This document shows positions 1 through 6,145 of a stretch of DNA of 10,676 nucleotides, piece by piece (positions within the stretch are counted from its first letter, which is position 1; each line of letters starts with the position of its first letter). Origin of the DNA: Cytophagales bacterium (GTDB lineage Bacteria; Bacteroidota; Bacteroidia; Cytophagales; JAAEPT01); assembly GCA_011524675.1 (NCBI GenBank), contig WTJX01000602.1, forward strand, positions 1-10,676, written 5' to 3'. The position numbers and the translations under genes are program-made. The notes under the pieces are model-generated. The model saw only the letters and a list, made by a program, of their open reading frames with translations. It searched no databases and was not told where the DNA came from.

Positions 1-7
1 TAAACAC

Positions 8-934
8 ATGAATAAAGAAAGCAAAATATTCATTGCAGGTCACAAGGGTTTGGTAGGCTCTACTTTTTTCAATAAGTTGAAGCAGGATGGTTATACAAAT
101 ATTATTGTAAAAACATCCGATGAATTAGACCTTAAAAATCAACAAGCTGTAGCTGCTTTTTTTTCGGTGGAAAAACCAGAATATGTGATTTTGGCAGCCG
201 CCAAAGTAGCCGTTGACCAAGAAAATGATAGACTTAAAGCATCATATTTATATGAAAACCTTATGATACAGTCTAATATCATTCATTATGCTTATATAGA
301 AAATGTAAAGAAATTACTTTTTTTGGCTTCCTCTTGCATTTATCCTAAACTTGCTTCTCAACCCTTGAAGGAAGAAAGTTTGCTTTCAGGTTCTTTAGAA
401 CCAAGCAATGAAGCTCATGCTATTGCCAAAATAGCTGGAATAAAGATGTGTCAATCTTATAGAGAACAGTATGGCTGTAACTTTATCAGTGTCTTACCTA
501 CTAATTTGTACGGAGCAAATGATAATTTTAACTTAGAAAGTTGTCATGTCATCCCTGCTTTGATGAAAAAGTTTCATCATGCCAAACAAAATGGAGATCA
601 GTCTGTAACTATCTGGGGTACAGGAAAAGCAAAGAGAGAGTTCTTACATGTAGAAGATTTGGTAAGTGCGTGTGTTTTTTTGATGAAAAACTATCATGAA
701 AAAAGCATCATCAACGTAGGTAGCGGAAGCGAAATAACCATAGCGGAACTAGCCGAACAAATGAAAAAAGTTATTTCTTTTGAAGGAGAAATAGAATGGG
801 ATCATAGCAAGAAAGATGGAGTAATGAGAAAACTGCTTGACAATAGCAAATTAAACGAATTAGGCTGGAAACATTCGATCAGGCTAGAAGAAGGTTTACA
901 AAAAGTTTATGCTAGCGCTCAACATTTTTTATAG
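8..934 (+). CDS. GDP-L-fucose synthase-like epimerase/reductase (SDR), catalytic Tyr replaced by His
   Basis: The family (Fcl/WcaG) converts GDP-4-keto-6-deoxymannose to GDP-L-fucose in the cytosol, using NADPH, for capsule, O-antigen or glycan synthesis. The 308 residues are close to the usual length (about 310-320). Visible are the Rossmann loop GHKGLVGS (11-18), AAAKV (63-67), SSCIYPK (108-114), a long AIAKIAGIK block (138-146), PTNLYG (164-169), CHVIPAL (179-185), REFLHVED (210-217), INVGSG (235-240) and LGW (285-287). The epimerisation Cys (110) and His (180) and the SDR Lys (141) are kept. The SDR catalytic Tyr, in E. coli part of PYAIAK, is His137 here (codon CAT, 416-418). The GGI stretch that normally follows AAKV is also changed, to AVD. 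Family membership is clear, but normal activity is doubtful. A TAA at 1-3 may be the stop of an upstream gene. Confidence 0.85.
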   Translation: MNKESKIFIAGHKGLVGSTFFNKLKQDGYTNIIVKTSDELDLKNQQAVAAFFSVEKPEYVILAAAKVAVDQENDRLKASYLYENLMIQSNIIHYAYIENVKKLLFLASSCIYPKLASQPLKEESLLSGSLEPSNEAHAIAKIAGIKMCQSYREQYGCNFISVLPTNLYGANDNFNLESCHVIPALMKKFHHAKQNGDQSVTIWGTGKAKREFLHVEDLVSACVFLMKNYHEKSIINVGSGSEITIAELAEQMKKVISFEGEIEWDHSKKDGVMRKLLDNSKLNELGWKHSIRLEEGLQKVYASAQHFL

Positions 935-948
935 TCAAAGAGTTACTT

Positions 949-967
949 AAACATGAATTATATGTTT
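949..967 (+). terminator. weak AT-rich hairpin after the epimerase gene
   Basis: A 6-bp inverted repeat, AAACAT (949-954) and ATGTTT (962-967), with a 7-nt loop, lies 15 nt after the stop codon at 932-934. One more T follows the second arm. The stem has only one G-C pair, so it would be a weak terminator at best. The position between two unrelated functional blocks is the main support. Confidence 0.22.
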
Positions 968-983
968 TGAATCAACAGAGAAT

Positions 984-1012
984 TTATCAAATTGAGATTA
1001 AAATTATCAAAT
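984..1012 (+). repeat. 9-bp direct repeat upstream of the spt promoter
   Basis: TTATCAAAT occurs at 984-992 and again at 1004-1012, exactly 20 bp apart, or about two helical turns. The second copy ends 3 bp before the predicted -33 element at 1016-1019. This would suit an activator binding two half-sites on one face of the DNA. The sequence is AT-rich, so chance is possible. Confidence 0.35.
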
Positions 1013-1015
1013 ACG

Positions 1016-1046
1016 TTTCAATCTCTATATAAATGCTCTATCTTTG
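1016..1046 (+). promoter_or_regulatory. predicted Bacteroidota-type promoter for the lipid gene cluster
   Basis: A -7 box TATCTTTG (1039-1046) matches the Bacteroidota consensus TAnnTTTG. A near-consensus -33 element TTTC (1016-1019; consensus TTTG or TTG) lies upstream with a 19-bp spacer. Transcription would start near 1053, giving a leader of about 90 nt before the ATG at 1144. The rest of the 209-nt gap shows no other gene. The same -7 box and spacer length occur at 6061-6091. Confidence 0.55.
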
Positions 1047-1143
1047 TTTATTAAGGTTTGCATTGAAGTAAATTAATCCCTCTTTTGGTATAATTTATGA
1101 TTTTGGAGCAATACAATAATAGCTTAGCGATTTCCTTTATTCA

Positions 1144-2346
1144 ATGAATAACATTTTAAGAGATAGAACCAAAAAGTTTAGAGAGCCACAACGGGTAGAA
1201 GAGTTAGGGTTTTACCCATTTTTTAGACCTATAGAATCAGAACAAAGCAATGAAGTCATCATCAATGGTGAAAATGTGCTTATGTTTGGTTCTAATAGTT
1301 ACCTCGGCTTGACCAACCACCCTAAGATAAAAGAGGCTTCTATGGCTGCCGTAAAAAAATATGGCACTGGAAATGCTGGGTCTCCCTTTTTGAACGGTAC
1401 ATTGGATCTTCATGTGGAGCTAGAGTATAGGCTAGCCAAGTACCTTAGAAAAGAAGCCGCTCTCCTTTACTCTACTGGTTTTTTGGTAAATGTAGGTGTT
1501 ATTCCTGCTATTACTTCCAAAGATGATATCATCATTATGGATGAGTTTAATCATGCTTCCATCATTGAAGGAAGTAGGTTATCCTATGCAAAGACATTGA
1601 AATACAGACATAACGACATGGAAGCCCTTGAAAAAAAGCTTAAAGCTTCTGAAGGTGCTAAAATGAAATTGATTGTTGTGGACGGTATTTTTAGTATGGA
1701 AGGTGATATTGTTAAACTTCCAGAAATAGTTACACTAGCCAAAAAATATAACGCTACCATCATGACCGATTGTGCTCACGCCATCGGTGTCATTGGAGAG
1801 CAAGGTTGTGGTACTCCTAATCACTTTGGTTTGGATGATGAAGTTGACCTTATAGGAGGTACTTTCAGCAAATCACTTGCTTCTGTTGGTGGTTTTATTG
1901 CTTCTGATAGAGATACGATAAATTATCTAAAACATCGTTCTAGAAGCATGATTTTTAGTGCTAGTCTTCCAGCATCAAATGTTGCTTCTGTACTTGCTGC
2001 TCTAGACTTGATAGAAAGTGAAGACGAGCATATCAAGAGGTTGTGGGAAAACACACACTTTGCTTTGCAATTATGCAAAGAAATGAACTTTGAAATAGGA
2101 AGATCAGAAACACCTATCATTCCTATTTATATAAGAGATTATGAAAAAACATTCATCATCACCACAAAATTGCTCGAAAAAGGAATCTTTGTAAATCCAG
2201 TTGTACCGCCTGCAGTACTGCCAGAAGACACCATGCTTCGCTTTAGTATTATGGCTACGCATACCAAAGAGCAAATACAATATGCCCTTGAAATGATTAA
2301 AAAAGTAGGGGAGCAATTGTCTGTAGAAACATTTCAACCTGTTTAA
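1144..2346 (+). CDS. spt: serine palmitoyltransferase-type alpha-oxoamine synthase
   Basis: A PLP enzyme expected to condense L-serine with a fatty acyl thioester to give 3-ketosphinganine, the first step of sphingolipid synthesis, in the cytosol or at the inner membrane. The 400 residues are the normal length for bacterial SPT. Family marks are FGSNSYLGLTNHP (48-60), DEFNHASIIEGS (133-144), FSMEGD (183-188), TDCAHAIG (208-215) and GGTFSKSLASVGGFI (238-252). His137 (stacks on PLP), Asp209, His212 and Lys243 (Schiff base) sit at a constant offset of 22 from H159, D231, H234 and K265 of the Sphingomonas enzyme. Paralogues in this superfamily use glycine (KBL, ALAS), alanine (BioF) or cysteate (sulfonolipid/capnine synthesis, known in Bacteroidota). 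The neighbouring reductase and acyltransferase argue for a long-chain base product, but serine and cysteate cannot be told apart from sequence alone. Confidence 0.88.
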   Translation: MNNILRDRTKKFREPQRVEELGFYPFFRPIESEQSNEVIINGENVLMFGSNSYLGLTNHPKIKEASMAAVKKYGTGNAGSPFLNGTLDLHVELEYRLAKYLRKEAALLYSTGFLVNVGVIPAITSKDDIIIMDEFNHASIIEGSRLSYAKTLKYRHNDMEALEKKLKASEGAKMKLIVVDGIFSMEGDIVKLPEIVTLAKKYNATIMTDCAHAIGVIGEQGCGTPNHFGLDDEVDLIGGTFSKSLASVGGFIASDRDTINYLKHRSRSMIFSASLPASNVASVLAALDLIESEDEHIKRLWENTHFALQLCKEMNFEIGRSETPIIPIYIRDYEKTFIITTKLLEKGIFVNPVVPPAVLPEDTMLRFSIMATHTKEQIQYALEMIKKVGEQLSVETFQPV

Positions 2347-2384
2347 TTTTTCTTTACGTCAATAGTTTATAACGCTTCATTCTT

Positions 2385-3329
2385 ATGAGGGTACTTATCA
2401 CAGGAGCAAATGGTTTTTTGGGAAGCCATTTAGTAGATATATTCACTACTCATGGCTATGAAGTCCTTGCAGGAGTGCGGAAAAATGCCTCTCTAGAAAA
2501 ACTAAACATTGAGCATTGTACTATAGTACAGCTCAATTACCAGGATATTGACAGTCTTACTGCTACTTTCAATGAAATTAAAAGTCAAGGACAGCTAGAC
2601 TTGGTAGTACACAATGCAGCTATTACAGTAGCCAAGCATCGCGAAACTTTTTTCAAAGTCAATACAACACTGAGCAAACATGTGATTGATGCTTTGAAGC
2701 AATCTGAGCTATTGTCTGCTACAGGAAAGTTCGCTTATATCTCTTCACTTGCTGCTAAAGGACCTTTAGGTAAGAATATGCCTGTTTCTGCTTACGGTGA
2801 AAGTAAGTTGGCAACAGAAAAGATTATTCAATCAAGCGGTCTTCCCTATCTCATCTATAGACCTACAGGGATTTATGGTCCTAAAGACAAAGATTTTGTA
2901 GCACTTTTTGATAGTTGCAACAAAGGCATCTATCCTCTTATAGGTAAAGCTTCTCAGAAGATATCCATGATACACGTACAAGATGTTGCTAGAGCCGTGT
3001 TTGAGATTAGTGCCAAACATAGCAATGAGATAGCACATCTCACCGATGGAAAAATTTATACAAACATTGATATCAAAAAAGCGATAGACCAAGCATTGGG
3101 TAAGAAAAGCTTTACCTTAAAGCTTCCAAAAGGCTTAGCATTATTTTTTGTAAGGATAGCTTCTTTTCTTTCAAAGAACCCTTTTATGACGGTAGAAAAA
3201 CTCAAAGAAATCACTGACGATTGGGGTTATGATGTTTCTGAAGAAAGAAAAAAAATGCCTTTTACCATCAAATATGACCTCTATACAGGCATACAGCATA
3301 CCTTAGATCATATCAAATCTTCTCATTGA
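2385..3329 (+). CDS. NAD(P)-dependent SDR reductase, candidate 3-ketosphinganine/3-ketoceramide reductase
   Basis: An extended SDR of the epimerase/dehydratase type, 314 aa. It has the cofactor loop TGANGFLGS (6-14), HNAA (76-79), active-site SS (120-121), the catalytic pair Tyr137 and Lys141 (YGESK), and YRPTGIYGP (158-166). Residues about 246-264 form a hydrophobic or amphipathic stretch that could dock on the membrane, as seen in SDRs acting on lipids or sterols. It starts 38 nt after the SPT-type gene. In Caulobacter an epimerase-like SDR (CerR) reduces the keto group during ceramide synthesis, and the position and family here suggest the same job. This is inferred from context: the sequence shows only an SDR with an intact active site. 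A sugar-nucleotide epimerase is the alternative, but no GDP- or UDP-sugar partner gene adjoins it. Confidence 0.75.
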   Translation: MRVLITGANGFLGSHLVDIFTTHGYEVLAGVRKNASLEKLNIEHCTIVQLNYQDIDSLTATFNEIKSQGQLDLVVHNAAITVAKHRETFFKVNTTLSKHVIDALKQSELLSATGKFAYISSLAAKGPLGKNMPVSAYGESKLATEKIIQSSGLPYLIYRPTGIYGPKDKDFVALFDSCNKGIYPLIGKASQKISMIHVQDVARAVFEISAKHSNEIAHLTDGKIYTNIDIKKAIDQALGKKSFTLKLPKGLALFFVRIASFLSKNPFMTVEKLKEITDDWGYDVSEERKKMPFTIKYDLYTGIQHTLDHIKSSH

Positions 3330-3345
3330 CATCCATATAGATGTC
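3328..3345 (+). terminator. short hairpin at the reductase stop codon
   Basis: A perfect 6-bp inverted repeat, GACATC (3328-3333) and GATGTC (3340-3345), with a 6-nt loop, overlaps the TGA stop (3327-3329) and is followed by TTTC. An outer pair, CTCAT (3322-3326) and ATGAG (3355-3359), could extend the structure to just before the next ATG at 3362. It might act as a partial terminator or an mRNA processing or stability element inside the operon. It is short and without a proper T-run. Confidence 0.3.
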
Positions 3346-3361
3346 TTTCAAAACATGAGTT

Positions 3362-4489
3362 ATGTCAGATTTTACTATTCATGAAGTTTCTAATAAGAAT
3401 GAACTTATTGCCTTTATAAAATTTCCAACAAAACTATATAAAGGTGTGAGTGAGTATGTTCCTCCTATACTATCCTTTGAACTTAGCACACTTTCTAAGC
3501 AAAAAAATCCAGCCTTTGATCATTGCGAAGCACGCTATTGGGTAGTGAAGCGTAAAAATGAAATCGTAGGAAGAATAGCAGGTATTTTACTCAATGTAGA
3601 AGCAGAAGAAAAAAAACACATTCGTTTTGGTTGGGTAGATTTTATTGATGATTATGAAGTATCAAAACTATTGTTTGATGCAGTTATTACTTGGGCAAAG
3701 GATAAGCAATTAGAAAAAATACATGGTCCTTTAGGTTTTACAGATTTAGACTTTGAAGGTGCTCTGGTAGAAGGTTTTGACCAGATAGCAACGCAAGCTA
3801 CCATTTATAATTTTCCTTACTATCTAGATCATTACAAACAGCTTGGTTTTACCAAAGCTTGTGATTGGCTCGAATATCGTTTTAATCTACCTTCTCAGAT
3901 AGACAAACGTCTTCAAAGAACAGCCAATTTAGTCGCTAAACGTTCGGGCTTTGAAGCTAAGACATTCAAAAAAAGTAAAGACATTCTCAAATACACAAAT
4001 CAAGTATTTGATATACTCAACGAAGCATACGGGCATTTATATGGTTACTATCCTCTATCACAAAGGCAGATAGACTATTTCACCAAAATGTATTTTGGTT
4101 TTGTTAAGAAAGAGTTTGTAAGCATAATTGTGGATCAAAACGATGAGGTAGCAGCTTTTGCGCTCTCTTTACCATCTTTGTCAACAGCATTCCAAAAAGC
4201 AAAGGGTTGGCTTTATCCTTTTGGTTTTATTCCAGTACTTAGAGCCATGAACAACAACGATATTGTAGATATGTTTTTGATTGGCACGCGCCCAAAGTTT
4301 CAAAAACAAGGAGCTAGTGCCTTGCTATTTCAGCAGTTAAACCAAGCCTATGTCAACCAAAAAGTTAAGCGTGTCTTTACGGGACCAATGCTTGAAGAAA
4401 ACCTCAATGTCATTAACCTATGGTCAGACTATATCAAACAAGAAGGTAGCGCTACTTTGCGTAGAAGGTGTTATATCAAGGCGATATAG
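3362..4489 (+). CDS. GNAT-fold acyltransferase, candidate (dihydro)ceramide N-acyltransferase
   Basis: A 375-aa protein of the long GNAT-like type found beside SPT genes in Bacteroidota. There is an early GRIAGI strand (70-75) and a middle block, GPLGFTDLDFEG (122-133), that I take as characteristic of the family. A C-terminal GNAT core has the strand DMFLIGTRP (303-311) followed by QKQGASALL (314-322), which resembles the acyl-CoA pyrophosphate-binding loop (Q/RxxGxG/A). No signal peptide or clear membrane segment is seen. It lies 32 nt after the reductase gene. Bacterial ceramide synthase of Caulobacter (bCerS) is also a GNAT-superfamily protein unrelated to eukaryotic CerS, so an N-acyltransferase acting on the long-chain base is a reasonable reading. 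That function is inferred from neighbourhood. The protein may belong to a different GNAT branch and modify another substrate. Confidence 0.7.
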   Translation: MSDFTIHEVSNKNELIAFIKFPTKLYKGVSEYVPPILSFELSTLSKQKNPAFDHCEARYWVVKRKNEIVGRIAGILLNVEAEEKKHIRFGWVDFIDDYEVSKLLFDAVITWAKDKQLEKIHGPLGFTDLDFEGALVEGFDQIATQATIYNFPYYLDHYKQLGFTKACDWLEYRFNLPSQIDKRLQRTANLVAKRSGFEAKTFKKSKDILKYTNQVFDILNEAYGHLYGYYPLSQRQIDYFTKMYFGFVKKEFVSIIVDQNDEVAAFALSLPSLSTAFQKAKGWLYPFGFIPVLRAMNNNDIVDMFLIGTRPKFQKQGASALLFQQLNQAYVNQKVKRVFTGPMLEENLNVINLWSDYIKQEGSATLRRRCYIKAI

Positions 4490-4525
4490 TAGTGCAGTAA
4501 AGTAGAATTAAGAGGGCTGAATTTA

Positions 4526-6079
4526 ATGAAACATACCATTCATCAGCTATTTATAAAAGTAACGTATAAGGAGTATATTATCTTCTTTTTATTGTGCCTT
4601 GCCTATTTCGTTGGATTAATTGCCGATATTCAAGGTGATGCCGCCAAGTACGCAGCTATAGGGAGAACACTGCTAGAAGGAGGCGATTATTTAGCTATAC
4701 AAGAGCGCTTCGGTGGTGCTTATTTACAAAAACCCCCTTTTTTGTTTTGGTTAGTAGCTTCTTCATTCTCATTGTTTGGGGTAAGTAACTTTAGTTTTAA
4801 GCTTTTTCCTTTTTTATTTACCTTACTTGGTGGCTATTTTACTTTTCGTTTTGCGTATAGTTTTTATTCAAAACATATAGCTCGCTTATCATTTCTCATT
4901 TTTTTTACTGTACAAGCTACTTTCATTTATACCAATGACGTAAGGACAGATACGGTTTTGATGCCTTTGGTTATAGCTAGCGTATGGCAATTATTACTTT
5001 TTTGTAAAAATAATAACACTAAACATATATTATACGGTTCATTAGCACTTGCTTTGGCAGTATTGACCAAAGGCCCTTTGGCTTTGGCTTTGATCTTTAT
5101 AGCGGTAGCTACAGATACTTTACTCAAAAGAAATTTGAAGTCCATATTGCGTTGGCAATGGTTACTTGTTTTTATCATTCCTACCATCATAGTATTACCT
5201 TACCTTCATGCTTTGTATCGTCAGTTTAGTATAGACGGGATTATTTTTTTCTTTTGGAAGAATAATGTAGGACGCATAACAGGAAGCTATTTAAAAAATT
5301 ATTCAGACCCTTTTTTCTATGTGCATAACCTGCTTTGGGTCTTTTTTCCTTGGTCTTTTTTCTTTCTTATTGCTTATGTACAACAATGTATGTGGTTGTA
5401 TAAAACTCGTTTTTTGATTAGCTCACATAATAAAACAAAAAAGGTGTTCACAGCACTGACAGAAGGAGGAAGCATTGGGCTACTTACCATTTTCTTGCTT
5501 ATCATATCTTTTGCAAGTTTCAAATCGCCAAACTATCTATATGTCCTTACACCTTATGTGTCTCTTATTACAGCCATAAGCCTAGTAGATAGTTATAATA
5601 GAGGGAGTATATTTCGTTGGAAAATAAGGCACTCTACATATCACATTTTTATACGTATGCTTGTATCGTTCATGGCATTACTCAACATCTTTTTATCGTT
5701 TTACTTGTTTCCTTATGTTTTTCAACATCATAAATATAGACAAGCTGCAAGAATAGTAGCCAAAAGTGCATATGCGCATAGACCACTTTATGTATATGAC
5801 GATAAGCAATCCTTAGTATCACCTACCTTAAAGTTTTATTTAGATAAGCGGGTGATCCATATCACATCTTTACAAAAACTCAGCACCTTAGAAGGTTGTT
5901 GTTTATTGATTGGCAAAGAAGATTTTCAACAAATAGAAGATTCACATGTTTATCCTAAGGTAAAACATACACACGAGCTGATACATTATAAAACAAAAAA
6001 TTCATTACCAATAGCATTGTTTTTTACAAATAGTGATGATAAAAAACTAGAAAAATATTTTTTGGTAGAGTTTTGGTGA
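4526..6079 (+). CDS. GT83 (ArnT/PMT-like) integral-membrane glycosyltransferase
   Basis: A 517-aa multi-pass inner-membrane protein of the GT-C fold. Such enzymes move a sugar from a polyprenyl-phosphate donor to a lipid or protein on the periplasmic face. Visible marks are GDAAKYAAIG in the first periplasmic loop (37-46; Asp38 in the metal/catalytic position, with the usual Asp-Glu changed to Asp-Ala), YLQKPPFLFW (66-75), TNDVRTD (136-142), TKGPLA (181-186) and KSPNYLYVLTPY (333-344). About eleven hydrophobic segments run up to about residue 397, followed by a soluble tail of about 120 residues with no recognisable motif. It begins 36 nt after the acyltransferase gene and is probably co-transcribed. 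Its place between ceramide-type genes and a lipid exporter suggests the acceptor may be the ceramide or sulfonolipid. Lipid A or a protein is equally possible. The sugar cannot be read from sequence. Confidence 0.8.
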   Translation: MKHTIHQLFIKVTYKEYIIFFLLCLAYFVGLIADIQGDAAKYAAIGRTLLEGGDYLAIQERFGGAYLQKPPFLFWLVASSFSLFGVSNFSFKLFPFLFTLLGGYFTFRFAYSFYSKHIARLSFLIFFTVQATFIYTNDVRTDTVLMPLVIASVWQLLLFCKNNNTKHILYGSLALALAVLTKGPLALALIFIAVATDTLLKRNLKSILRWQWLLVFIIPTIIVLPYLHALYRQFSIDGIIFFFWKNNVGRITGSYLKNYSDPFFYVHNLLWVFFPWSFFFLIAYVQQCMWLYKTRFLISSHNKTKKVFTALTEGGSIGLLTIFLLIISFASFKSPNYLYVLTPYVSLITAISLVDSYNRGSIFRWKIRHSTYHIFIRMLVSFMALLNIFLSFYLFPYVFQHHKYRQAARIVAKSAYAHRPLYVYDDKQSLVSPTLKFYLDKRVIHITSLQKLSTLEGCCLLIGKEDFQQIEDSHVYPKVKHTHELIHYKTKNSLPIALFFTNSDDKKLEKYFLVEFW

Positions 6080-6091
6080 TGCCTATCTTTG
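6061..6091 (+). promoter_or_regulatory. predicted Bacteroidota-type promoter for the RND transporter gene
   Basis: TTTG (6061-6064), a 19-bp spacer and TATCTTTG (6084-6091) match the phylum's -33/-7 consensus at every defined position. The -33 box lies inside the last codons of the glycosyltransferase gene (stop 6077-6079). Transcription would start near 6098, leaving a leader of about 48 nt. A second -7-like box, TACCTTTG (6132-6139), sits just before the ATG at 6146 but has no -33 partner at the right distance. Confidence 0.55.
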
Positions 6092-6145
6092 CTTTGTTGA
6101 TTTATCATCATGGTTTCCATTTAAAAAATTGTACCTTTGCCCTCT

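Noticed and set aside
8..934. Pseudogene call for the epimerase gene
   Set aside because: The frame is full length with a normal start and stop and most family motifs are intact. One altered catalytic residue is not enough to call it broken.
994..1025. GAGATT / AATCTC 6-bp inverted repeat in the spt leader region
   Set aside because: It has a short stem with a 20-nt loop that overlaps the direct repeat and the -33 box. It is too weak to call separately.
1923..2337. Antisense open frames of 65 and 77 codons inside the SPT-type gene
   Set aside because: They lie wholly within a strongly conserved coding gene on the other strand and show no protein-family features. The same holds for the antisense frames within 2832-3092, 4927-5190, 6509-6790, 7036-7224, 7255-7557, 8003-8457 and 10000-10230.
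6137..6145. TTG codon as the start of the MMPL-type transporter
   Set aside because: It adds only three residues (MPS), overlaps a -7-like box, and the in-frame ATG at 6146 gives the expected short cytoplasmic lead into TM1.
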